This document shows positions 12,148-22,536 of a stretch of 64,000 nucleotides of DNA, piece by piece. The stretch is taken from assembly GCA_003665825.1 (NCBI GenBank), contig QPFY01000008.1:1364001-1428000 (forward strand), given 5' to 3'. This DNA is from Microbotryum silenes-acaulis (Eukaryota > Basidiomycota > Microbotryomycetes > Microbotryales > Microbotryaceae). The position numbers were made by a program, and so were the translations under genes. The notes under the pieces were generated by a model, which saw only the letters and a program-made list of their open reading frames with translations, searched no databases and had not been told where the DNA came from. Every line of letters starts with the position of its first letter. The stretch's first letter is position 1.

Positions 12148-14658
12148 TCAGCCCTTGACGTCCAACGTATCCTCATCCTCAAATTCGTCAATATCTGCGA
12201 CCGTCTTCTCCAAATCCAACTTTTCCCCATCCCATTGGAGCGACATCCTCGCGATCCTTCTAGCATCTACAATTCCTTCCTTCTTGCAATACCACGCCAA
12301 CACCTTGCGTAGCGGAAAGGTCGGCTTGACAGCGAAACCGAAAGAAGATTTGGGGCCTCCTCGAACGGTGAGACGAATGAGCTGATCCTGATCGGGCGAA
12401 TCGGGTTCTCGAGCTCCCGTTGTCGATGAAGGAAGGTCCGGGAGAGGTGAAGATCGCATGCTCACTTGGCCGTTGCTTCCCACGAGTTCGACCTCATCCT
12501 GGTCATCTCCCTCGCTCAGCAGCAGCTGTTCCCCACCTAGCCTCGCTCCACCATTCTCCACCGCCTTCTCTCGCTCCGCTTCGACCCCGACCCTTCTCCT
12601 CCTCAACTCCTCGACTTGCTCCCACAACTCGACCCGATAAGCCCGCAGCTCATTCTCCTCCCCTCCACCACACATCTTCAAGCTCCTCGGCGTCCCAAAC
12701 CTATACACGCGCCTCCCTCTAAACGTCAAGACCAAATCGTCCTCCCGGACCCCATACCTCCTCGAAATACTCTTGAACACCTCGCCGAACTGCGCGTTCG
12801 AACCGAGGTTCATCAACCAAGGTTGAGTCCAAAGCGTCGCGCTCGCCGAAGCAGTGACGTCCACTTCGAGCGCGAACCGAATCACGAGCACGATCACTTC
12901 CGAAGATGCGACGACGTCGACTTCGTGTGCGCTGGTCCCAATGGCGTCCGTGGAATCCTGCGTCGGGGCGCGGAGGGAGTGTTTTGATCGTAGCTCGTGC
13001 ATTTCGGGAGGTAGGTCCGCATCGGTGGAATCGACGGACGAGTGGCGTGAGCGCTCGTCGTCTTTTGAAGGGGACGAATTGAAGGCGAGCGACGCGCCGA
13101 GTTCACCACTATGCACAGACAAAAAAAATATGAGTTCCGTCAGCGAGAGCCCAGCCCATACCGCGCCTTAAAGTTTTCGAGCACTCACTGAGCCGCACGT
13201 AAAATCTGCTGCAACACCTCACTCGACACCTCCTCCGGCGGCGTCAAGCTACGACTTGAACTCCTGCTCCTGCCCGTACTCGAAGGACTATACCCACTCC
13301 TCCCCTCCTTCTTCTTCCTCTTTCTAGCTCCCACATCATCCGCTTCTTCCCTCGCGATGAAGAAACCATCACTACTACTGTCCCTCTGCTCAGCCCTTGC
13401 CTTGCCTTTCCATCTCCCCTTCGCCTCGGCCGGCGGCGGCGGTACTGTCGAAATTGAGCGATCCCGCTTTTTGTTGCCGTGCATTTTCCCCGGTGAAGAC
13501 TGCCTAGCCCAGGAAGGCAAGTTGATTTTACGATTACCAAATTCGAGAGCCGGGTCTCCTGGATCCTCGATGAATTCAATGTCGGAAGAAGACGACGACG
13601 ACGACGAGTAGTCGGAAGGCAGAGGAGGTGGTGTCGAGGACGGTCGAGGGGAGAGGTATTTCCTGGCTGGTGATTTACCTGAACCACACCCCAAAAAACT
13701 TTTGTCAGACGGGAAGACACCTGTAGCACATGAAACACTCGGGGATCTACTCACTCGTCGAAGGCCCAGCTTTCGCATTCGCCGCCTCGGGGTCCAAACT
13801 AGCCGAGTGGTTGAGCGTCCCCCCACCCGGTCTCCTCATCGGTGCTCTCCTGCCCTTCCCTCCCGCCGCCGCCGAATTATGTGGCGCCCTCGAAGCCATA
13901 GGTGCGGTTCTCCTCCTCATGAAAAAGTCGTCGACCTCGTCTGAATCCGAGTCGTGGTGGTGGTGGGAGTGCGAGCGAGGTTGTGTGGGCTGTGGAGGGA
14001 GATGAGCTCTTGCGATGGGCTGGGGCTGGAGTGCAGCCGTATCTTGGAGGTCTGGTTGTGAGGACGAGGTCGAGGGTAGTATGATGACTTCTGTTGGTTT
14101 GCTGATCGGTGGTGGTGAGGATGGTGCAACGGATCGCGTGGGCTGTGTTGCAATGTCGACAGGGACAGGGAGAGGAGGTCGAGGAGGAGGAGGAGGCGAC
14201 GACGGTGAAGGCTCGAGCATCGGCGCGAGTACGTCCTCGTGAGTAGGTGTGGGTACCTCGACGATGGGCTTGATGAGTTCGGGTATCTCGACAGTTTGTT
14301 GGGCGGCGCTCGAAGCGGACTTGACCGTTGCCTGCGAGTTGTGCCCGTCCTCGTCGTCAAGCTCGGCCCGTTCCATCGACTGCTCTTGAGGTGGGACAAT
14401 GACCTTTCTCGGCCTCCCCCTTTTGGCCTTGGTCGTGCCAGCCGTCGACCTACTCGCCAAAGGTTGTACCGCGGTCCCTATCGCAGCCGCAGTAAGCGCC
14501 CTTCTCGTGGTGCTGGTCTGCACCAGCTCGTCGTCGCGTCGAGTCGGCTTGCGTATACGTCGACCACGTCCCGTCGCTTCCCCAGCACTCGTGCTCGTAG
14601 AGTTGACATCGACCTGCGAGGTTGTCGATGCAGACGAGGTCGAAGTGCGCCGCGCCAT
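12148..14658 (-). CDS. Rad60/Esc2-like protein with SUMO-like domains
   Basis: Predicted 784 residues from exons 14658-13755, 13678-13189 and 13108-12148 (minus); introns are 76 and 80 nt, both starting GTGAGT. The N-terminal ~470 residues are disordered and Ser/Pro-rich with an AT-hook-like KRGRPRKV and a basic nuclear-signal-like KRKKKEGR. A first beta-grasp-like region includes VLVIRFALEVDV and FKSISRRYGV...LVLTFRGRRVY. The last ~80 residues (IRLTVRGG... ending DEDTLDVKG) form a second ubiquitin/SUMO-like domain without a C-terminal GG processing site. This layout matches the Rad60-Esc2-NIP45 family, nuclear proteins acting in SUMO-dependent genome maintenance. The start is the first ATG (14658); a TTG lies in frame two codons upstream and is not used. 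Confidence 0.72.
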
Positions 14659-15015
14659 GGGCAAGCTGAGTGCGACTGTTGAAGCGTCGTCGACGGAGAC
14701 GCGTCAACCCCCGAACACAAGTCGCGCGCCTCTCAGGTCGCGTCGCACAGGGGCAGAACGGGTAATTTTTGTCACCCAACTCTTGCGGATATCACGCTCT
14801 AAAACTTAATTCAAGTTTTCTCGCTTTTTGGATTCCTTTTGCAGACCTGGAATTTGACCACAGGCAGGCTCGGCAACGAGCCGAGGGCTTCAACTTGGAA
14901 AGCCAAACAGGAGAGGGAGCCGAAGCGATATACACCCGAGTCGCACATTTTCATCTCAGTGGCCCTCGCACATCTCAGCTCGTTTTTTGAAATCATACTC
15001 TAAATACCTCACCCC

Positions 15016-15063
<48 letters not shown>

Positions 15064-15169
15064 AGGACTGACCGAGGCGCGGCGCAGCGGCGGCCGTTCC
15101 GAAGCCAGCTATCTCGTTGGTTCTTCCTGGCTCACACCTATCACCCTCGTCCCACTCCGGATTACAGCC
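14659..15169. promoter_or_regulatory. Divergent upstream region with a 46-C homopolymer
   Basis: Located between the start codons of the SUMO-like protein gene (-) and the CYSTM-like gene (+). It contains an uninterrupted run of 46 C at 15017-15062, preceded by ACCCCA. The run lies about 110 nt upstream of the CYSTM-like start codon. No other gene is visible. Confidence 0.5.
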
Positions 15170-16161
15170 ATGGCAAGTCAGCAATACTGTGAGTCATCCT
15201 ACGCCTGCTCTAGCACCAGGACGATGGGGTCTCTCCTCCCTTGAACTCGCTCGATGACGATCGCGCGGTCGGTCGGTACAAAGTGGAGGAATGCCAAGCC
15301 GAAACCCAAGCTCAAGTCGAATCGTTCAACGCCATCGCGCGACGAAAACGAGAGAAAACATCGAGTGGCGAGGATGCTGCGAGGTGGCTAGGACGGCGAG
15401 TGAGCTAGTGATGGGTACACAGCGTGACGGGCGTCCAGATCCGCCGAGGAGTGAACCATGGGGAATCGGCACATAGGCCATACACGTAGCAGCCCCTTTC
15501 AGCTGATTTGATTCGCACTCCGAAACTCCACACGCCACTACTTCCCGCGCTTCACCTCGCCACGCCACACAACCGACCTTCGCATGCACGCCACCGTACC
15601 CAAGCACACCACAAATACCCTACTTCCTCCGGCGCAGACGGCTCCAAGCAACCGCAGCCTCCCCCCAACGCGTACGGCGGTGGCGGCGGCGGGATGATGT
15701 CCGACAAAGGCCAGCAGCAATACTACCCGCCTCAGAACGAGTACCAGCAAGACCACCACCAACAACAGCAGCAAGGCTACCACCCTCCTCAACAGCCGCA
15801 ACAGGGGTATTATCCGCCACAGGGCCAGCAGCAGCAGCAGCAGCAGCAGCAGTATGGACCGGGGTCGGGGATGCCTTGTACGTCAAGCGAGCGGCAATGT
15901 GAATATTTCGTAGAGGGGTGGTAGCTGATTCCGGCCTTGCATCGAACACACAGACGGCCAGTCACAACCGCAAATGGTATACGTGCAACAGCCGCAACCT
16001 AGCAATGCTGGAAGTGGATGCTGTGCCGCATTGTAAGCATTTATTTTCCCTCTATAAAGAGGAAAAATTTCTCGATGAGGCTCTCGAACCTGATCCGAAA
16101 CTTTCCGTGCCATAGGCTGGGAGCGCTGGCATGTTGCTGCTGCCTCGGAATGGTCAACTAA
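15170..16161 (+). CDS. CYSTM-like protein, Gln/Pro/Tyr-rich with Cys-rich tail
   Basis: Predicted 127 residues from exons 15170-15188, 15638-15877, 15954-16032 and 16116-16161. Intron 1 is 449 nt, long for this genome; the others are 76 and 83 nt, and all junctions keep the frame. The body is built from Gln-Gly-Tyr-Pro-Pro repeats including a pure Gln run. The last exons encode a short hydrophobic Cys-rich end, SGCCAALLGALACCCCLGMVN. This is the CYSTM (cysteine-rich tail-anchored membrane) layout, known in small stress-related fungal and plant proteins inserted in the plasma membrane. The second and last exons would be missed by a simple reading-frame scan. Function beyond membrane association is not inferable. 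Confidence 0.8.
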
Positions 16162-16641
16162 ACCATCACATCTCAATCCATGACCTTTTTCCTGTCCTCC
16201 CTAATGAAAACGCACTCTCTCTCACACACACGGGTCACCTTACCTTCCTCGTATTTGTATCATCTTCGGCCACGCGCTCGCTGTGTAATTCAACCCGAGG
16301 ACTCTCTGTTCGTATCCTAAATCTCTCCTCGGGACACTCGGTCTCTCTTCAAGCACCGTAGGATATTTCTTTGATCTGTGAAGAGGCAGTGTCGTTCGTA
16401 GGGAAGCCGAGCGACGTCGAGCGCGAGAACGTTCTCGCCTAAAGGAAGTGCCCCAAAAACCTCTCTTTTGAGTTGGAACGCATCGCGAATGAGGCTGCAC
16501 GTACGAATTAGATCGATCATATAAATCAAGAAAAAAAAAAGTATACCAAGAACAAGAAAAAACGGCGCGAATACCACAAAACGCCAGACCTTTACCGCCC
16601 CTCCGCATCCAAGAAAACCCTCCCCTCCCGGTCAGTTCTCT
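16162..16641. other. Convergent 3' flanks of the CYSTM-like gene and ARO7
   Basis: Non-coding, no structure of note. It has an A-rich stretch near 16531-16562. It should carry the transcript ends of both converging genes. Confidence 0.4.
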
Positions 16642-18041
16642 CTAACCTCTCTTCCTCAACTCCTCAATCTCGTCCTCACTCAATCCATCCAACCTCTTTA
16701 ACAAATACTCGACCTCAACATCCTTCGTCAACGGGATCACGAAATCCCTATAGAGCCTGACCACATCCTGCACATCGACCTTGGTCATCGCCGGGATGGG
16801 TTCTCCATCCGGTCCGAGCTCGGCGCCGTACCAGGCGGCTTTCTTCTCGAGGCGTTTCAGTAGAGCGGCTTCGACGGCCGGTTTGGTGATAAGTTTTTCA
16901 AGTTCGACGGGGTTGGGGTTGAGGATATGAGGAATGAAGGACGAAGGGGATTCGAGGAACTTGGATTCCGAAACGAACATACCTGAAGATCCAATCGCAG
17001 AGGAGAGTTGTATAAGATCACCAATCCTTCTACCTAGCCTTATTTCCTCAGATAGCGAAACAAAAGAACGTACCGCAATGGATCCTTTTGCTCATCGCTT
17101 GCAAGCACTCGACGTCCCTCGTTCCCGCCGAGCCATAATTCCCATCGTCATTCTCCTTTCCCAGACTCTTCGTCACGCGCATCGTAATGACGGGGACGAC
17201 ATCCTTGACGTAGAACTTGAGGATGCGCGAGTTGGCGTTGTAGATGCTTTTGGGGTAGAGGAGGGGTGGGTAGTCGAGAGGAGGGAGAATGGGGGAGGGG
17301 AGCAGTTTGCGATCGGTGAAGGGGTATTCGTCCGGGCTGAGGGCATACGTGAGGTGAGATCAGCGATAAGGTCGATACAGACGGCATCCTCGTCGCTCGA
17401 AGCTTACCTATCATAGCGTCGAACCTTGGCTACGTGATCGACGCATGGCCAGAGTGGACCGTACGAGGAGGAAGAAACGTCGGGGCGGGTGAATCAAGAG
17501 CGGAGATAAGATCAACTTGGTCCGGCCCACCCAGTTCTTCCTGCGCGCGAAACCCCGTTACGTACCATGACTCGACTCGGTTTCCTTGAAGAGCCACATC
17601 AGCCAACTGCCCTGGAAGCCATTGTCCTGCTTGAGCACATCCGCGAAGCCGGTGGGGTCGTACATGCGCGGGTTGTAAGCGAACTGTGCACGCTCGATCA
17701 AGACTGGGAGGAGGGCTATTGTGATTAGGAACGACGTATGCGGTTTGCGGGAGGACGACGTAAGCGTACTTACGAAAAATGATGGTATCCTCCAAGCGAA
17801 TCAACGTCTTGCGAATCTGTAAAACCGGACCCGAACGCCGAAAGAGAGCTCCGTATTAGCTCCGTTGCTCCGCCTCTACTTCAGCCTTGCCCCTGATCCA
17901 GTTCGGGAAGGTCCCGCTCGCTCGATTCGCAAAGACTCCAGCACCACACGGCCCCCGCAGCCGACGACGTACGTTATCAAGATTGAGTGGATTGTTCTTG
18001 GGATCGGACGCGTTGCCCGTCATGAAACTGAGTGAATGCAT
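16642..18041 (-). CDS. ARO7: Chorismate mutase
   Basis: Converts chorismate to prephenate, the branch step to phenylalanine and tyrosine. Predicted 291 residues from six exons: 18041-17973, 17816-17774, 17703-17566, 17429-17408, 17336-17074 and 16982-16642 (minus). Conserved parts are [14 protein letters not shown] with a following [30 protein letters not shown], the [19 protein letters not shown] region and the C-terminal block [22 protein letters not shown] of the allosteric eukaryotic AroQ family. Exon 4 is only 22 nt (encodes AKVRRYD and parts of flanking codons), yet phase is kept on both sides. An alternative in-frame start (MTGNASDP, 18023) is six codons further in. The ARO8-type aminotransferase of the same pathway lies about 4.5 kb away. 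Confidence 0.93.
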
Positions 18042-19449
18042 GGCCAAGGAGCGCAACGACGAGCGGAGCAGGATGGGTGAGTCAACCGTGAGGCGGGGGG
18101 GAACGGGAGGAGCGGAGTCGAAGGGGAGGATGGCAAGTACACCGCATTGGTTCGGTGTGTCGACTAGCACAAGGTGGGCAGCACTAACTAGAACACGAAT
18201 AGGAGTGTGAACTCACTTCATGATTTCCGAAAAGCGTCTCAAGGCAGTGCGATGACGCAAGAAGATACACGACACGCGGGCCAGCGACAAGAGACACGAG
18301 CGGCGCGGCGCAACCTGGCGCCACGTCAACGGAAACAAGCGTCGGAGGCTGGAGCCAGTACTAGCGTAGTAAACCGCCGACAAGGCCCGCACGGCGCGCA
18401 CGTGCAATTCGCCGACGCGCCGCTTCGGAAAACTCAGCACGCTGGCGCTTACATAGCTCGCCGAGGTGCAATTACTAGCTCCTTTCGGTGACGGTAGGTA
18501 CCGAGACTCACAACCGGTCTCGCGCGGGTTCCAAACTCACTCTCACCGATACCGGTGAACCCCAAGTCAGACCCGGTGTGATGACGCCGATGCGCTGATC
18601 CCGATGGATTCGAGTTGTCTCTGAGCTTCGGGTCGAAAAACTCTCAGTTTCGACAACGATGAGAAGGCGTCGGAGTAACCGGTCCGGCGCTGGAACAACT
18701 ACACGATTAATTGGCCAGTCACTGCACACTCCAGTTGATCATGAGCTTGGAGCACGGAAGTGAAATAATTCAGCTTAGCACTAGCTCCAGCAACTCGCAC
18801 CACCTCGTTCACGACGGAGACGTTGGAGAAGGCGCGGGCCGACAAGATCATTTACCCGCTGTTGGCCAAGGGGGCGCTCTATGTGGCCGGAGCGGCCTAG
18901 CACGCACAAAACCATTCGCTTAACCAGGCCGGAAACCCACCTGACCGAATATTGGGCATCCATATTAGCCGGTTACCCCTTTTGTGTAGTTAGTCTCAGT
19001 CTTCCCTCTGGGGGAGGACATTCATTCATCGATCCTGCAACACCGATACCAGTCCACGATGCCCTTTGAAGAACAACGATTACCAGAACTGGACCGCTCA
19101 GACGGTACTCGCGATGATCCATCTGTCACGCCCCCCGGGCCGGCCTTACCGTCTCGTTTTTGGGAGGGGGTTATTCAATTGAATTGTAGCAGGTCATACA
19201 CGCACGTGCAGGTTCGATTTCTCTTTTCTCTCGTGTGGAATGCATTCTAGTCGTTTTGGCCCTTTCTTTCTGCTGCGTGTCTGACAAGTAAATGACCGGC
19301 TCGCGACTTCCGGACTGTCGAACTCGGATCGAGTCACGCACCCGAGCCGCGATCAACGACGCCTGGCCGAGCCTTGCCGCCTCCGTTTTCGCTCCCGACC
19401 GATAGTCAGTCGCCAACCCGAAAGCTCGTCTTTGGAACGTGCCCACATC
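18042..19449. other. Intergenic region between ARO7 and the R3H-associated-like gene
   Basis: About 1.4 kb between two outward-facing genes; it must contain both promoters. Short reading frames here (for example 18207-18491 and 19059-19250) show no motif, no plausible splicing partner and no codon pattern like the neighbours. No repeat or RNA gene was recognised. Confidence 0.4.
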
Positions 19450-21156
19450 ATGTCGTCTCCACCACCCGCCCAGAATGAAGTCATGTCGATCTCGATCTGC
19501 GTCCGTGATCCCACACGCACTTTGGATGATGTGCCCAAGACCATTCCGCTCTCATCGAACCGGCAGTTACGCAAGTCGATCGGTCTCCAACCCGGCGACG
19601 ATGACGCCACGAACCGCATCTCAGGCAGCGTACCCTTGACCCTGCCCGCTATCTTACGACATAGCAAAACCAAGGTCAATTCGGGGACGACGAGGAGTGA
19701 GGAAAAAGTACCGAGGGCGAGTGCATCGAGTGGGAAGAGGACTGAAGAGATCAGTGGCAAGCGACGCCGGAGACGCTATGAGAATGGTCCGTATGAGTTT
19801 GATCGTACTATGAGTTCATATTACAGATGCTTCGTTGTCCTGACCATCGTCTACCACAATGCTACAGCCCAACTGGCGGGGAACCCTCACATCACGCGGC
19901 CCTCGCGGATCGATCTCTTTCCGGGTCCCATCCCACCGGCCTCGACAACGTTCGTCCCGCCGCCGAAGAGCTTTTCTCGGTCCATCTACGTACCCGGGTC
20001 CACCGCAGTCGATGGACCGTTACCGCAAGACCCTTCCTCGACGAATCATGGCGCCTTTTCTTTGTCGCTTAGGGGTCTCCGACGAGAGATCCGAGCCATG
20101 TCGGGCCATCGACCGAATTCTTCCCTGCAAGGCATCAACCGCACCGAGGAGCTCGTCAACACGATCGAATCGCAACTTCACGATTGGTTGTCCATGTCGA
20201 CAGCTCGGACCCCGGCTGGATACTATCACGTTTCACCAGCCTCGGTCGACATGTCATCACGGCTCGTCGGGGGGCGAGTGATTGATGCGACACCCGTCGA
20301 GGACTGGTCGCCTCCCAGCACCGCCATCGGCGCTATGGACGACGACCTTCTTTCAGACCTACCAACGTCTTCGTCTCGTCGTACTGGTTCCAAGACCATT
20401 CCGGAACCGCCAGCGTCGATCACCGAGACTCTTCGTTCACCTTCGCAGCTCGTCTGGTCGTTGCCCTCACCCCACGCACGGTACCTCCTCCACGCCGTCG
20501 CTCGCTATTACCGCCTCCGATCGTTTTCCCGCGCCATCTCACCCCTCGACCCTCATGTGCGAGTGACGCATGTCCTGCGCACGACCATGCTTCGACCCAC
20601 CGTTGGTGGCTTTGATTTTGAAACCCCACCCGCGACGGATCTGTCCGAGTTTTCAGCGACCTCGGCCTCTGAAGAATCCGACGCCGCGTCTTCCGTTCAC
20701 GGTGATGAGGAAGCGGACACGGGCTCGGAATTCGAGTACGCGGGCGATGAGACGTTCGAGACGATCCGACCCCAAGCCTGGACCGCAGAGCACGAAGAGG
20801 AATTCGTCACCGATGACGAAGCGTCGACGACCGATGATGGCGCTTTGACCGAATCGGAATCCATCTCCTCGAGTGTCGCCGATCTTGCCCTGGCCGACTC
20901 TGTCCTTCTTCGCCCCACCGTCTTGCCTTATCGCTCCTCGCCACTGAACGGCGCCGCGCGGCCATCGTTTAGCAATGCCCGTTCTTCCCGCTTCGAACAA
21001 CGAGCGCGTACGCATAACCTATCAGACTCGAGTCCATCTCGGAGGCCCGATCGTCAGGCCCGACCGATCGTAGACCCTGTCGCGACGTTCGGTGCCGCCC
21101 GTGCGAAGGATTGGGCTTTACCCACTAGGTCTTTTGTCGATTTCTTATACGCTTAG
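19450..21156 (+). CDS. R3H-associated-like protein, acidic C-terminus
   Basis: Predicted 541 residues from exons 19450-19786 and 19868-21156. The intron (81 nt, GTCCGT donor, internal CTGAC, CAG acceptor) removes an unlikely hydrophobic stretch and joins YEN to AQLAGNPH in frame; without splicing the frame is also open (568 residues). A basic GKRRRRRYEN block followed by the NPHITRPSRIDLFPGPIPP region resembles the R3H-associated N-terminal domain of fungal proteins. The segment from about residue 270 (AGYYHVSP ... SPSQLVWSLPSPHARYLLHAVARYYRLRSFS) is compatible with the R3H-type nucleic-acid-binding end of that family. The remainder is acidic and Ser-rich. Family assignment is moderate; function unknown. 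Confidence 0.6.
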   Translation: MSSPPPAQNEVMSISICVRDPTRTLDDVPKTIPLSSNRQLRKSIGLQPGDDDATNRISGSVPLTLPAILRHSKTKVNSGTTRSEEKVPRASASSGKRTEEISGKRRRRRYENGPYEFDRTMSSYYRCFVVLTIVYHNATAQLAGNPHITRPSRIDLFPGPIPPASTTFVPPPKSFSRSIYVPGSTAVDGPLPQDPSSTNHGAFSLSLRGLRREIRAMSGHRPNSSLQGINRTEELVNTIESQLHDWLSMSTARTPAGYYHVSPASVDMSSRLVGGRVIDATPVEDWSPPSTAIGAMDDDLLSDLPTSSSRRTGSKTIPEPPASITETLRSPSQLVWSLPSPHARYLLHAVARYYRLRSFSRAISPLDPHVRVTHVLRTTMLRPTVGGFDFETPPATDLSEFSATSASEESDAASSVHGDEEADTGSEFEYAGDETFETIRPQAWTAEHEEEFVTDDEASTTDDGALTESESISSSVADLALADSVLLRPTVLPYRSSPLNGAARPSFSNARSSRFEQRARTHNLSDSSPSRRPDRQARPIVDPVATFGAARAKDWALPTRSFVDFLYA

Positions 21157-21248
21157 AAGCCAGGTTGCTCTAATAGATGCACCAGGGCTGCCTTGTGAAT
21201 ATCACAACATATTGACAATACAGAGATAACCTTTACATCCATAAAACC

Positions 21249-22268
21249 TCATGGTTTTGTCCCTCTCCCTCGACCTCTTCCCCTGCCTCTGCCTCGTCCG
21301 GAACCCGTCGTCGAAGCGGTCGGCGCTACAAAGCCGAATCCTCCACTCTCCGCATTGGGTCCTCTGGGGTGTCGCACGACCCCGACAAGAGGCTTGTTCC
21401 CCGGTAGAGTCTCCTTCCCTCCGTTTGTTCGCTTCGGAGAAGCCTCCCTAGAGCCAGCGACCGAAGCCGAATTCGACGATGATGTTGTTGCCTCACCGAC
21501 CAAACCTCTCCTCGCGTGAGCTCTGGAAACGGAATCCGGAACAAGGGAAAGACTTCCCAAAGCTGATCCAAGCTGATTCGAGGTTGTATCTAGGTATTCC
21601 GAGTCGGTTGTCGAAGAACGATTACTCGAGTTGGTTGTCAAAGTGTAAGGTTCGACTTGTTCTTCCTCACCGCCGAACAACTTTCTCCTCGCCTGCTGGT
21701 ACTCCAATTCCCTCTGCTTCAAAGTCTTGAACTGTGACGCCGCACTTTCCCCGTTCCCACCTGCACCTCCCTCCCCTTTGCGCTGTACCCCATTCGTGGT
21801 CGGTCTTTTGAGAATCATCATCTTGGGCGGTGGCGGACCAAACACCGCTTGAGTGGGGGGAAGACGGGAGGACGAGGTATGGGATGCGGAGTGGGTAGCT
21901 TGAGGGGGGAGAAGGGTGTACTGTTGTTGAGGGGGCGCGTTCCTATAACCCACCATGATTGGGAAGAAGGATGGGTCAGTTGCTCTAGATGGGATGAAAG
22001 AAGCGTCGAGACATGAAGGACGACCTACCAGAGCGCTACGTTATCCACCCCTGTCCCCGCTTCCGCAGTCGAACTATCCTCATCCGAATAGCCCTGTCGA
22101 CAGTCCTCGTGCAATAGCAAGATCAGTACCCCCTCGACCCGCCGTGTGGGGGTAAGACGACGACGGAAGCTGAGTTGGACTGACCGTCTCCCAATCCTCA
22201 ATCTGGTCCCTCCTATTCGACATTGACGATGCCAGTGCTGACTCGATCAAGTGAGCAGGGAGCGGCAT
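21249..22268 (-). CDS. SUZ / SUZ-C domain protein (SZRD1-like)
   Basis: Predicted 280 residues from exons 22268-22185, 22093-22029 and 21942-21249 (minus); introns 91 and 86 nt, phases consistent. The early segment RRDQIEDWET is followed by VALWNAPPQQQ. A SUZ RNA-binding motif spans about residues 90-140 (MMILKRP ... KTLKQRELEYQQARRKLFG). A SUZ-C motif near residue 240 reads VVRHPRGPNAESGGFGF, and the protein ends in an RG-repeat tail (seven Arg-Gly steps) followed by TKP. The order SUZ, SUZ-C matches SZRD1-type proteins; the RG tail supports RNA association. The 3' end is 92 nt from the convergent stop codon of the neighbouring gene, so 3' UTRs probably overlap. Confidence 0.8.
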
Positions 22269-22536
22269 GTTGACTGGGCACCTGGTCTATGACCGCGTCC
22301 GGCGAGGATTGGTGGTGCTACGTAGGGAGGGGACGGAAGACGACGAGAGACGAGAGCGATGGAGGCGCGCGATGACGAATTTCCCGTTCGATCCATAGAT
22401 CTTGTAAGTGAAAAGATCAGTGGACGATGAGTATCAATAGAAGCACCATTACAGCAATCATATAAAATCCGATCCCAGATATCCAAAGCTACACGAAAGA
22501 ATTCATTCTCGCCGAAAAACCCAATCGCACGCCGCT

